Positions 49,851 to 63,293 of a stretch of 64,000 nt of DNA are shown in pieces. Under the pieces are notes generated by a model that saw only the letters and a list, made by a program, of their open reading frames with translations, had not been told where the DNA came from and searched no databases. The DNA is from Serinus canaria (taxonomy: Eukaryota > Chordata > Aves > Passeriformes > Fringillidae), in contig NC_066316.1 of assembly GCF_022539315.1 (NCBI RefSeq), positions 99,132,179 to 99,196,178 on the forward strand. The letters are read 5' to 3'. Both the position numbers and the translations under genes were made by a program. Within the stretch, counting starts at the first letter, position 1. Every line of letters starts with the position of its first letter.

Positions 49851-52482
49851 CTGTTTATTTTAATTTTTCAGTCTCTGGAGAAAGGAGGGCCTTATTTAAC
49901 TACTTGTGGAACTAAAGCTGAGTGCACAGTGCATGGATGTAAACCAATGTGTACACAGTGTGATCAGGTGATGGGGAGCTGGAAGCAAACTGGAAGTGGA
50001 GTCACTTAACAATGTAGATGTACCCATAGATGTGCCAGTTTTTGACTTTTAGAGTAGGATTTTGTTTGAGATGGAGGATGTGATTCTGTGTCTTGTTTAT
50101 GTGCTTCTGCAATTTGAGATGCCCTCAGGTATCCTGCCTGGCACAGTCTCCTGTAGGTGTTAGTGGTACCTATGTTGCTGCCTCAGATACCCTGGGGCAT
50201 ATCAAAGAGCTCTGAACATCTTGGTGTAAGCAACTGAATTGAGCCCCAAGACTCCTCGATACAGAGGTTTTCATGCACCTGCAGATGCAGCACCTTGTGG
50301 TCAGTGAAGCCAAGTGTGGTCACTGGATCTGGGGGAGGGAGTCAGCTCATGTTGAGCTAAATAAACACTGGCAGCTGGTCAGCCGAATCATCTCTCAGAT
50401 CTCTCTCAGATCCCTTGGTTTTATTGATTATAATGGAAGTTACTGCCCAGTGAAACAGTAGATGTCTGGAGTCTAATTCACCTGGTTTCATGGTTTACCC
50501 AGTTCACTGGTTTACCTGAGGTGTATGTAAAGAACTGGCACAAATGACAGAGGACTTGCTTCAGAACTCTGCTTCTTTGGAGCAGCAGTCAGAATCCAGA
50601 CAGAACTACCCAGAACATCTCAAAGTTAGACAATGCCTGTGGTTAGGCAGCTGAATTGCAGTCTATATTTCTAGGTGCTCTTGAAGGTCTCCTTTTGTAC
50701 ATCTTCAAACTATAGGACTGAGCGTGTTTCTCGTGGAGGAGACAATCTGGGCTCCACATGAGTACCCTCCATACCAGCGTGGTATGTATTTTTAGCTTAT
50801 ATAGATGATATTTTATGTAAGATTTTATATACACTCCAGTATTATTTCTGCATATACACAAAAGGCAGGTATGCCTACAGCCATTTAAAAAACATTTTGA
50901 GAAGAAAAGTAGTTGTCTCACAATTAAACCAGTTATTCTGATTAGCAGGACCCAGTTTTAGTTCTTTCATACACAGTCTGCATGCAGAATGCTTCAAATA
51001 CTAACTTCTTGGAGACTGTTCAAGTAACAGTCTCCACTTTTACCTGCTAAAGCTGCTGGCTAAATCAGTCATTTGATCATAAATAACCTCTCATCTTCTT
51101 GGGGAAAAAACCCTCAAAACATTAAACTTTACAATAATATCTTAATTTTCCTTTCTGATTGCATGGGGAACAACTCTTTCCTTGTTCTGCCTTATAAATG
51201 TGTGTCTTGGTAAATTGTTTTTATGATGCCATTTATCATTTTTGTGCTTGTGTGCTTTAGACTTTTAAAAATCTTGTAACCCTGAGGTTATAACCTCAAG
51301 TTACATGCTGTGTTTCACTTCTATTCCAGTCTTCTCAATATATGAAGAACATGTCTTACAGAGTCCTGTAAAATATTATTCTCTTCTTTAATGTCTAGGG
51401 CACGAGGTTATTATTTTACGTACCTTTTGTTGGGATAATTACATGATCAGCTTTCCCCTATCAACTGTTCTGTCAGTTCATCACTTACATTACTGACTCA
51501 TTTCACACAGATTCAGCAGCTCATTTCAGCAGGCAGAGCCCTCTTTTCTGGTCAGTGTGGTATCCACAGCTGCATAGTGACTAACTCTTCACTGCTTCTG
51601 TATACAACATCTCTTATACATAAACTCCATGCTCATTGCCCATTCCTGGAATTCCTGCTCTGGCTACTAATCAAACACAATAGAGCCCTTTGTGCCCTCT
51701 TGCCCTTTCTTCTCCTCTGGAACTTCTTTTCCATGCTTATATCCAAAACAGGCAGGCTTCTTTTCCTTTCTGCATTGCATTCCTGTATATCAGGTTAACA
51801 TGTTCTTCTTTAACACCTCCCTTATGCTAATATTCTTTAGCACTGATGTGGTGTTTCCAGCCACTAAGCAAAGTCAGAGACAGACACTACAGCATCCTAG
51901 ATGTCATTCTAAAAAACATCCTGGGCAGTGCATCGTAAAGAAATTTGGCTCGTGAATGCACTACAGTTAAGAGGCAGATATGTTTGGCTGGCATTAATCA
52001 AGTTATACTTCTTAAAAAGGTGAATTTCCTGGCTTTTGTTTTGGTTGGCCTGGTAAATTATTAAAAGTGCTCTTTCAAAAATCACCTCTCACATACATAT
52101 CTATTTCTTGCAATGTTTGTTTTCCTTTTGGATTTCTCTAAACTTTGGCTGTCAATATAATACTTCAAGTGCCAGTTTGGTCAAGCTAATATGTTGAAGA
52201 TATTAGTTGTACAATGCTGGTAGGAAACCAGTCAGTCATTCCTGCATTTCTTAGCTGAAAGAGTTTGTACCCTACTTGAAAATGCATGGCTGAGGTCTCC
52301 TGTAGCTGGTGTCAAATATAGAACAATTATAAACCTTCTAGTTCACTTCCATAGTAACAGAAAAATATACCAATCACTCTCCTAAATAATTATTTACCAC
52401 TTTCTGGACACTTTCTCGTTCACATTCTTCAATGGAGTGCTTTAGTCTAAGAATATAGTTGATTAGGCTAAAGTAGAGCCTG

Positions 52483-52560
52483 TCAGTTGAAAGAGACCCA
52501 CAGTGATCATACAGTACAACTACCTGACCACTTCAGGGCCAATCAAAAATTAAAGCCTGT
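52483..52560 (-). mobile_element. Short CR1-like 3' fragment
   Basis: GTCAGTTGAAAGAGACCCAC, AGTGATCATACAGTACAACT and GACCACTTCAGGGCCAATCA resemble the reverse complement of a CR1 end. Only about 80 bp. Confidence 0.45.
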
Positions 52561-55500
52561 TGAGTATATAGAGAGAACATACATTTTAAAAAATTACCAA
52601 ATAGACAACGAAAACTTTCAATTAATATGAAAATTGTTTTCAGTGAAAGCACTAAGTCACCGAAGTTACCAACTTTTTAAAGCTTCAAGAAGCTTTAAAA
52701 TTCAGGTTTTTCCCTCTTATGTTACAGAAGAATTAGAAATTTTAAAATGTTATTTAAAGCATTTTTATAGAAAAAGATACTGTTCTCACCATCCTCCCTA
52801 GCCATGTACTGGTACTTTTGCATATATTAATGGCCATATAATTTATGCCTAGCTAGATGGAGGATCTGATCTAGCAAAACATGACCCTACAAAAACTACA
52901 AGTCTTCAGTTATATCAGCTGACATCAATGCCACTGAACAACAGAGGGGAATATACAATCAGCAGTGAGAGATGTTGCTTTTCAGCAGTAACCTGAGTAT
53001 GGAGTAGCCTGAGCCAGTCATGAAACCATGTCCTGAGACTGAAGGGCGAAAATGAAGTTTCACAAGCTGTACCAAAAATACTCTGCATATAAGGTTACAC
53101 AGAAACTTAATTCAACTGGGACCCGAGACTCCCAGCGCTTGATTCAAGTAAAATCAAGTGCTGGATTTTACTAATTTCAGTAATATTTAACTGAGTTTAA
53201 AATCAAGCAGGTAGCTGAACCTTGCATGACTTGGAGATGCAAGAAAAAGAAAATTCAGTTATCAGAATTACTGCTTTTATCTTCTGAAGTTATTTGTTAC
53301 CTAAAGAATTGTTTGATAAATATGTTTTTTACCAGAAACATTCTCTGTACATGTACTCTAGCTGTATCTTGAAAAGATGCAGTGTTTGTTTAGATATGAT
53401 GCAACAGCTGTTTCTTTGTCTATCTGGTGTTGTATTGCACATGTTCTCTCAAATATTGTTTTGACTTCCTGTCCTTTTGTACAGGAGATATGGGCATAGT
53501 ACCAACACAAAGATAATATTGCTACATACCTGATTTCATTCTCCTGTTAATCTTTTCTTCTGTTAGCAAAACAAAATGCCTACAGTACACACTTCATGCT
53601 TTCTTTATTAGTGATTTTGATATCTATATAGTACAAAAGGACACCCTTATTTCTTAAAAACCCCAAACTGTTTCAGTCCTTCCAAAAGCCTCCAACAAAA
53701 CTGTTGATGTTAATACTGTTTCAGACTGATAAATTCATGTGTGCCTGGCTGGGAGCACCATGACCCAGCACAGCACTTTTGTATTAATAAGACATAAAGT
53801 CAGACCATTTATCATTTTGTATAGCCAGTACACAAATTAGAGAACAGCTTGCCAGGGTATATTGTGGTCTCATTATTTAGTTTTTGCCACAGTTGCAAAA
53901 TAGATAGCTTTGAAACCTTCTTGTGCTCTACTGTGACAGGAGAGTGTTTGTGTCATGGTGACCTGACTGAGTTGTTCAGTTGCACAGTGCTGACTCAGGA
54001 GCCTTAAGTGTGCTCACCAGTTTGCCAAGCAGCAGACTCTTGTAAATTAAACAAAAAAGAAAACTCAACAAAGACCTAATCCCTGGCAGTTTGCACGGGT
54101 GTAAGGTATTCAGCACTGCAGTCAGGATATGAAACATCAGGAGTTGTTTACTGGAAGTTGCTGAGGAGCACATGCTTTCAGTACGGTACAGTATATTTTC
54201 TATATGTCCGTGCTGAAAAATACTGTTGCTGATTAATAAAAATATTAATATATCATAAATATACCATTATATATTGGTTACTGTTCAAATATAATATTCA
54301 TGTGATATTTTACAGCTAAAATTAATGCTTTAAATATATTAATTTGTCTGCATTTTCTGTCTCTTGTTTGCTGTCCTTGGTTTGAGTGATTTCCTCTTAG
54401 GAAAACTTTGAAATACTAAAAGTTCAGACAACTTGAATTTTTAAACCCTCAAAGTAGATAATTCATATATAAAAACTGCTGAGTTCACTTTCTTAAATGA
54501 ATTAAATTTGAGGATTGTACTGATACTTTTAACTAAAGATATTTCATTAGTGCTTTGGATTGCTTATTTTTGTTTGCAAATGTTTTTTATTTAATGCATT
54601 TTCAACATATAACACTTGTGCAATCAGCCTCCTGATTGAGTAAACCCTGAGGTTCAGATCTATTTGTAATGTGATACACTCATCTACAGATGTATTTGCT
54701 ATCCACAGATGGTGAGGTACATTTTAAACTGCTCCCATTGTATTTGTGTCCACTCTTTGTTCATCAGATGGAGAATATGACCTAGATACAGTAGAGTGTG
54801 CTCTGCTAGTAGAAATTAGTGAAGCTCTCTTTCAAGCACTGAGGCCATTTGCTGTGGATGAGGTGGAGCCTCTGAACCTGTGCACTCTGTGTGCATCCTT
54901 GGAGAGCTGCCATAGGCACTGGCTCTGCCCCTGCTGCCCTGGCAGACAGCTCCAAAGTGTGTTTAAGCTGTGCATTCTGGTATCTGTGTGTGCATGTGGC
55001 TGCCCCACAGGCCTCTGCTTCACTGCTTCCAGGGGTGAGCCTGGAGGGGTGGGGGTAGGAATGAGTCTGGAGGCTTGGTGGAAGGAAAAACAAAAGTCTG
55101 GTTTTGAGGATGGCTCAAAAAGCGAACCTGTACAATCAGTACAGCATTACTCTTTGTGTACTCCTTTTGGATTTGGAAAAGATTCTTGGAAACACTCTAT
55201 AGCACCAGTAACCAGAAGAAAGAGTAGTATTGGTTTCCTAGAATTTTCTTTAGAAAAATGCATTTCAAGATTATCTCTCTCCTGACTTGCCAATCTGCTC
55301 CCTACTGCTTTACTCTGAGATCTCAAGTGGCTGTTCTCAAAGCACTGGAGAAGATGTCTGAGACAGTTCTTGGAGAGGGAGTTGTGTCTCCTTAGGTAAT
55401 AGTGAGAGAGCCTTTGCACTTACAGCAATGCCCCAGACCTGTACAACTTGGAGATATTTTTTACTAATTTCCCAGTCACCACTTTGATCATTGCTTCCTA

Positions 55501-58500
55501 GCCCTGATTTGTGGCACCTCCTTCCCTCCCTTTCTCTTCCCTCTACTTGACTTCTTCCTGCTGCTTAACAAGCTCAATTGGTTTTATGTATGTAATTCTT
55601 TTTTTTTTAAAGAGAGTTTGAAGGTGGCCTCTGAAAGAATTGCTTTCATCCAAAGCCAGTAGCTGATCAAAGCAATGCACAAAAGGCAAATGAGAGCCAA
55701 GGCAGTGCTGCCTGACCAGCCACAGGATCAGAGTTCTGGGCTGGAGAAATAGTAAAGCAAATCAGCTGCACTATGCTGGAAGCTGCTGATAAAGGATTTT
55801 CTCTCCAGTAACACCTGCAAAGTTTATGAGATGCTGTAGGAAAATCAAGGAAATCTGTATCAGAATACATTTTTTCTTGCAGAGAGGAATGTGAAAGCAT
55901 TTACAGGATGAAGTGGCTCTGCCTAAATGTATTTATTGCCATATCATGTATTAGACTCAGTCTGCACTTTAAGTGCAACACTGGACTATCACCACCTAGA
56001 TCACATTTATTTTTATCAGCTGGCTCCTTGGCCCAGTTGTTGGGATATAAAGGAATGGCAAATCTTTGAGAAGAAGGTTCATTCTAAACCAAGAAGAAAA
56101 TAAATGAAAATCAGTGTCATCATTATATCTAAAATAGACTTCCAGTGAAAATTAAAATAGATTAATAATAAATGCTTAGTCACTTTTAAAAAGTCTGTCT
56201 TTACAGATACAGATTTTTATCAGGCATCAGTCTCAATAGTGCTTATGATTATGATTTTTTTAAAATTAGAAGAGTATTCCAACATACAGATTTTAACAAG
56301 GGATTTGTGTTATGAGCAATTTGAACTTTGGCTTTTTTTTCTTCTATTTAAAATAAATTAAAATATAGTGTCATTTTGAGCACAAAACAGTAAATTAAAT
56401 AGCTCAGAAAAAAATCAGCTCTGGTTTGAGAGTAGGCATAAGAGTTACTAGGGTGAAGGAAGCTTACGTTTTCTGTCGCCATAAAGGAAGACCATACTTT
56501 GTCTTAAAACCAAAACAGTCTTTCATCCTTAATTAATTACAGGAATTTGATTGCAATTAAAGTTTTCTGTTTCCCCAGAAAACTACATTGTAGGCTGTCA
56601 CAGCTTGGATTCCTTGTCATTAAATTGCCAAAATGCCTTAGTCCGGATCCCCCAGCATAGCTGTATATTTTAATGAGTTTATGACAACTTAGATTGCTCT
56701 GGATTTCATCAGGCTTTAATTGTTTTTTTGGTTTTTTTTTTTGGTTCAGTTGAATTTTGTATGAATTTGTATGAGAAGTTTTTTTTGTTGTTTTGGTTTG
56801 GTTTTTGTTGGTTTTTTTCCAGATACATCAGGAAATCATTTTTTCTATAGAAATTATTCATTTCATTTCATTCATATGTTCCCTGCATGATATATAGTAC
56901 TTAAATTGAAAAAACGAACACTCAGAAGTAATGCTTAGTGGATTTGCAGTTGAAAAATTTCACCAAAAAAATTAGAAAACACTTTTTTTTAAAACTGTCT
57001 TTACTACGGCCAAAATGGATGTGAAATAAATCCACAATAAGAATGATCCATTAAAAAAAAATTTACTTCCTGCCTGAAGAAAAAAGAAAGCAATAGCTTT
57101 TTTGTAGTGTTTTATTGAGGTGCTTTAACACAGATTTGTCCAAGTTTGTTTTCATCCTTTTTTATATTGATAAGTTAGGAAATGGACTTGATTTTTCAGT
57201 AGGTGGGGGAATTTTCCTGTATTGAATTTCATTGCAAAAGTGTCTGTATTAATCTCTGCAACAATCTCCTGAGAATAAAGACATTTCCCTGTTATTCACT
57301 TGTGCAGTGAGTGAGAGAACTGATTTCAGTGATTAATAAAAGGAATGTGGCTTGGAATCTAGAGTTGCCAAAAAAAAAAAAAAAAAGGCTTGACACCTTT
57401 CAATCTGTGCTGTTGTTCCAACATCCTGTTGCTTGGAAACATGAGTCAGGGGAGGAAATCATCTCACTGTTGGTGCGAGAGAAAATCCCTTTCTGTAGTC
57501 AGCCCGATTTTCAAAATCAAAGAAGACCTCAGATAAAAATTAAAAGCAAACAGAAGGTAAAAAGAAGTGGTAGAGAGATCTGACTAGTCTTGTTGCAGTA
57601 TATTTGTTTTATGGAAGCAGCAGCAGAGTTGTTCTTGGCTGTATAGAGGTGGTAGGATTAAGTTCTCTGTGACCTGTCATCAACCTTAATCAGTCTCTGT
57701 GTTTCATCATGAGCTACTATCCAAATTTTTTGGAAACCATTAAGCTTAATCTGGACTGGTCTTTAGATAACATTTCTCATATAAGTCCACAAGACATATG
57801 GAAGTTCTAAGATCTGGTAACAGAGAATGAGCTAGAATTTCTGGCAAAGATAACTGTGGTTTTATTTAAAGGTTTTAAGTTGCATTTAAAATGTAATGGG
57901 ATCTACTGAACTGCCAAACTTTTGTCATATATGAAACAGAATGACTAGAGACTTTTAATTCATCTGACAGCTTTACTGCTGAGGAATAAGTTACTTCCCT
58001 GAAGAAGTGAATTTCAATCAACAGATCCATAAGTGATTACTGATTTTATTCTTGTTGATAGTGGTAGAGTTGGGCTCAGGAAAGAACTGTAATTTCATTT
58101 CTTAGCATCTTTTGAAGCTTGAAAATTTCAGGATAAGACTAACAGACAAAAATCAAACCCTTCTTGAAGATTTTGATGAAAATCATTTTGGTAAAATGTT
58201 GGTCTCGAAGTAATCTCAAATGAGGTGATGGTTCCCACGCTCCAGTGTTATATCATAAACATCAGTCTTATGAGCCCTTTTTCCCCCTCTCTCTTACTGC
58301 CAAGTCAGTCTGTCAGAATGGTGAGGAAACAGATTTGACTTCCAGAAACTAGTACTTTTTCTCAGAAACTGTCAATAATCCACCTCTTTACAATGCTTTT
58401 AGGTGGTTTTGTACTGACAGAGAAAAAGCTTTGTAAATTACTTCTGCAGGGGATAATTTTGTGGTCCATGAACAACTAGGTTGATTTCTGGAAGAATAAC

Positions 58501-61500
58501 TTTTAATTTCTCTTTGCCCATGTGGTCTACAGCTGTATTACTAAATGAAACAATTGAAGGAGAGATTTCTGTGTGCCAGAAATCAATTTTCTGTTGTAAT
58601 GTCTTGGCATACAGAGGGCTTGTACTCCCTCTCTTCAGTAGTTCCAGACACACTCGAGAGTCACGATGGACCAGTGACTGTTCCTGAAGGGCATTTTGGG
58701 TTGAGTAACCTTATTTTGAGACTAGTAGTAAAGATACAACATATAATACTTTATTGTGTCTCCTGGGGGGTGAATATCAGAGTGTCTTTTAGTTCTCCTG
58801 AATCAAGAATTTTATATAACCTGTGGGAATAGATTTATGTAACCTGTGGGAAATAAATACCACGCAGTATCACTTCTACATGTGACACACAATATAAGAG
58901 ATTAAAAGTAATTTATTCGTCCAAATCCAAAGCTAGAGATAACACTGTAATTAAAGATAGCTTCATGAAAATAAAAGAGTAAATTGTGATGTTTCATGGC
59001 TGGACTGAATCCACGAGGAGGATTTTGCAGGATGTATCACTACCATTGAAGAGAATCAGTTTTGTGCTGTCTCCAAATTTATTTTTCTTATAGTTATATT
59101 TACATACGAGTTCCTAGCCTAATATTTCTTTCTTGTTAGACTGATGTTTTTAATACATCAGTAGAGACTTTACTGGACTTTACAAATATTGATGAATTTT
59201 GAGTGTTACTCAATAAATATAACTTATGTTCAAAGGGCAAAAGGATCACAGAACTTTTCTGGTACTATTCTGTTAACAAATTGTTAACCTGAAGTAAATA
59301 ATGCTTTATCCCTCCTCACAGAAAAAAATTAATAGATACCTAAAGATTTTACATACTTAAATCCATTGTCCATGCAAACAAATCCTTTCTTTCTATGCAA
59401 GCGAAAAACTGCCTTTTGTCATAGTGATAGCAAATTCTGTTGGAGAGCATCAGAACATCTTGCTCTTCTCCTCTTAGAAATGATACAATAGAAATTAACT
59501 CTGTTAAACTATTTCAGAAGAATGAAAGCTGGCTGCTCAAACTTGGAAACCATATTCACTGCCATAAAGCAATAATGAAAGGATTAATGTAGTAAAATAG
59601 CAGTGTAAATTATACTGTGTAATGCAAAAAACGTGCAGCTTAATATGAAACATTCCCACCTGTAACAATTTGTAAGTTGTATCTAAGGGTGAATTTCTTA
59701 GTAATCAACCAGGTCTTCCTAATTTCCTGCTTAATTACCTTGATTATTTTTTTAAGTCAACATAACACAGCCTACATATACTCTTTAGTTTCCTTAGTTT
59801 CTGCTGAGGGCATGCTTTATTCATCAGTCTGTTTCAATGGGAGTTGTTAAAAGCCCTGGATTACTTGCTATGCTCTAAAGTCCATGGCATTCCTTAGGAT
59901 ACTCAGTCTGTCCTAGGTGTAGGGTTAATTTTGTCCAGAATTGCTGTGCTAGATCTTCAGTCTTCACAAAATCCTAGCACTCCTCATGGCAAAAAGTCAG
60001 TGAAGTGCTGCTGTCTGTTCCACCGTGCACAAGATCTCCCAGTGTGATCTGGGTGCTGGCACTGAATGACCTCCTGCTGCTGGCCCTCACCCTCTCTTGC
60101 TGTGACCAGTGACCGTCGTGGCTCTCCTGCAAGGGATTGCCCTCCTGGCTGAGGGAACTCCTTACTGTAATCACAGCATGGGAGGGCATAGCAGGTTTTC
60201 TTAAACCTTGACTAGTTCAACTGCAGTTGAACTTGAAGTTGACTCTAAACGTGACAGGCATTCACACTTAAGAAGGTCCCTATTTTTCTTAATTACATAG
60301 ACCCTGTTTACCACTGAAATGCTGATAGTTCTTTATTTGGAATTTGAGATGCTCTAAGTGACTAACAAACTTTTGCTCACATTTTCAGATGCCTGGACTT
60401 AGCATCTCTCTTTGCCAGCATTATCCATGGGTTTTAAGGCATTGTCCTGACCTGCTTCATTTGTATCTGCAATTTTTCTTAGAGTCCCTAGTGGCTCAGA
60501 GTGGTTTTTGTCTTTTTTTCATGCTTTTATGAGGCTCTTCCAGGTCCAGCTCTTTGCCTTCCCCCTCCTTGTTATGTTGGCAAGTATTTTCCTCTGCATG
60601 CTCTCCATGGAAACTGACCATGTGACAGGGAGATGCCCTTTGATTTATCAGTAGTTGGGGTCGAGGGCCATCCTTCTGTGTCAGTTTGTGGGGATTTTTT
60701 AGTAGATCTGGTCACTATGTGCATGGCTTAGACTTTCACAAGCATTTGCAAGTTTAGCCTGTAGCACCCAGTTGTATCCAAGAGAAACATAAATCAGGGC
60801 TGGGAGTGCTGAGGTCATTGAAGCAGGGACATAGGACTCAGTTTTTGCTTCCCGATTCCATGGGATCAGCAATTGTCAATTCAGATGCCACAGTCTGAGC
60901 GGCGCTAAAGAAAAGAGGGGATGACAACCATCATATAGGTAGTGGGAAATGGTTTCTCTCTTGCTTGCTTTGGAGAAGTAATTTCTCTTGCAGTTGAGAG
61001 TCAGTGGGGCTCTGAACAGCAGAGACTGGTGCTGGCAAAAAAGTTCCTGCAATGCCTATTTTCTCATTCCAGTGGTGTGTGTTTGATGATGAAAAATGGC
61101 TAAAAAATATTTATCAAATCTTCCAAAACAGGTTGCTGTGTTTATGATTGTGTTTACACTGATTTTAAGATCACACAAACACATGAGATCTTACAAATCC
61201 AAAAAGCATATTTTTGTTTCTTTTTACCAACCCATTCACAAAATTAAATTAGCTGCCTAAGAGGCAAACAAACATGCTTGTGTTCCAAAGGATTACAAAA
61301 CCTGCCTCTTTCACAAATAGTATAATCCTAATTGATTCCATATCTGTAACATCACATTGATAAGATGATGGTTTCTGCCATCCTCAGGATTAAATGCAGG
61401 GTTTCTCTTCTGACCACTTGTGGGCTCTAGATCCTGAGCAAGCATTCAGCATTGAATATAACTCATTTCAGAGCTGGCCTGGGGTTTCCTGAATATGCCT

Positions 61501-63037
61501 TTGATAAAGCTTGTTGAGGACATTACTGATGTCAGGCTTTTCTCATTGTCTTCAGCTGCCTTTAGTGCAGGGGGAAGCAGTACTCAAAAGGAGTGTGGGA
61601 TGGGAACTGTGATCAGCTTTCTGTGTTGGAGGAGATGTAGCCTGATTTCCATATTAGCAGTGAACATCCCAAATAGGCTGTGCAGTTTCCTGTTTACCCC
61701 TTACCAAATGGATACATCAGTACTATTCAGTGCAACTCCTCTGATTTTGTGTATATACATGAATATTTTGTTGATAGTGCCTTCTTTTAGACTAAATAAT
61801 TTTCTTTAATACTGCCTCCATTGTTTTATTGTACTCATTATGGTTCTGTTAATATTGTGTATATCTTTTATAGCAATGTTACATCATGTAGTACTAGCTA
61901 TACTCTCTATGCAGTATTAACATGATATAAACAAGTACACTAAAATCTGATTATATATGTAAAATATGCTTTACAAAGTCATAAAACGATATCCAAATCA
62001 ACAAGTTTGTATGTTGTTCCCTTCAAACCCCTTTTCCCATGACAAGCAGTATGTGGTTTCACAGTGGTTTTCCTTTTGCTTGACTGGTTCCTGCGGGATG
62101 CTTCCCAACAGGGGAATTTCCCAAGCAGCAGCCAGGGCTGAGGAGGGGCTGTTCAGTGTTTAGGAATTACTGCCACAAACAGGAAGCGTTTCATGCTTTC
62201 TATTCACAGTTACTTGAGGAGGGAAGGGACATGGGGCCCAGGGCAAGAGCTACTTTGTAATAGGGAAAGAAAGCTGACATGGCTTTTGGTTACACCAGTT
62301 CTTTGTGTTCCCTGTGGAAAGTAGGTGTCAGTTAAGTCCATGCAATATTCAGCTGGAATAGACTGGCTGCTCAGTGACAGATTGAATAAATTGCATGGTT
62401 TCACTAGAAGTAAAGTCCTAATAAATAAGTGAATGCAATTCAAGGCATGTAGATGGATACAGTTTCATTTAAAAAAAAAAAAAAAAGAAGCTGGTTTTTA
62501 CAAGGAAAAATACTCTTTACGGTGAAAAGTAAAAGTTATATTTCACCATCTCTGGGATACAGCAATGTTGCATTATTTATGAGACAGCACCTCTGAAAGA
62601 TATGTTGAATTGCTTTACCCAGGTTCAGCCATGATGGGCCATGCAAAGATAAGTACAAAAAACTGTGCTGTTGCCCAGATCATTTATTCTGCTCAAATCG
62701 CTTAAAATAGGAAGGCTGTTTAATAACAGATTGATGACTATTGAAAGTACCTCTCCTCAATTGCTATCTAAATCAAGGAATTACTTGAGTCAGATTTCTA
62801 GTCACTTTTTCAAGAAGGTGCCAAAACTTGCTGCCTTTCTGCTGAATTAGAGAAAGCTGTTACTTTTAGATAACTTCCTGTAATTTACCAGCAGGATCTG
62901 CTCAGTGACTGCTGCAGTCAGTGTTCCTTGCCTTTCTTTGTGGACAATGAAGCATTTCTCTTTCATGAGAAATGTTGCGCCTGGCATCAGCATGCAGTGA
63001 TTGAGTCCTGAGTGAGTGCTTAAATTGTAATATCCTT

Positions 63038-63130
63038 CTTTCTTTCTTTTTTTTTTTTTTTTTTTTTTGTCTCTTCCTGTCTCTTTTGCCTTTTTCTTTT
63101 TCTTTTTTTTTTTTTGTTTGTTTGTTTTTG
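63038..63130 (+). repeat. T-rich tract in front of GREB1 coding exon
   Basis: About 90 bp of T with scattered C and G, ending TTTGTTTGTTTTTG just before GAGAAG|ATG. It serves as an unusually long polypyrimidine tract for the acceptor. Confidence 0.85.
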
Positions 63131-63136
63131 GAGAAG

Positions 63137-63293
63137 ATGGGAAATTCTTATGCTGGTCAGCTCAAGACAACACGGTTTGAAGAAGTGTTGCATAATTCTA
63201 TCGAGGCCTCTCTCCGTTCAAACAACTTAGTTCCCAGACCGATCTTTTCTCAGTTGTATTTGGAAGCTGAACAGCAACTGTCATCACTGGAAG
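63137..63293 (+). CDS. GREB1: GREB1 first coding exon (5' end of gene; continues past the window)
   Basis: Starts [20 protein letters not shown] and continues [20 protein letters not shown] and [11 protein letters not shown], almost identical to the N-terminus of vertebrate GREB1. It has 52 full codons plus one base, then the donor GAAG|GTAGGA at 63293/63294 (phase 1). The acceptor is the AAG or GAG just before the ATG, after a roughly 90-bp T-rich tract. GREB1 is a large, estrogen-induced nuclear coactivator of estrogen receptor alpha; its later domains, including a proposed glycosyltransferase-like region, lie outside the window. Divergent orientation to E2F6 matches the human order. Confidence 0.96.

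Larger units (their letters stand above)
31503..63136 (+). other. GREB1: GREB1 5' intron(s)
   Basis: About 31.6 kb separate the candidate 5' exon from the coding exon. The sequence is AT-rich and non-coding with scattered CR1 fragments, low-complexity T/G tracts and one long ATTTT microsatellite. Additional non-coding 5' exons may exist but none is certain. Stretches 31800-35360, 36210-37510, 37660-43480, 43730-48150, 48490-52480 and 52560-63030 show no gene that I can support. Confidence 0.55.
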
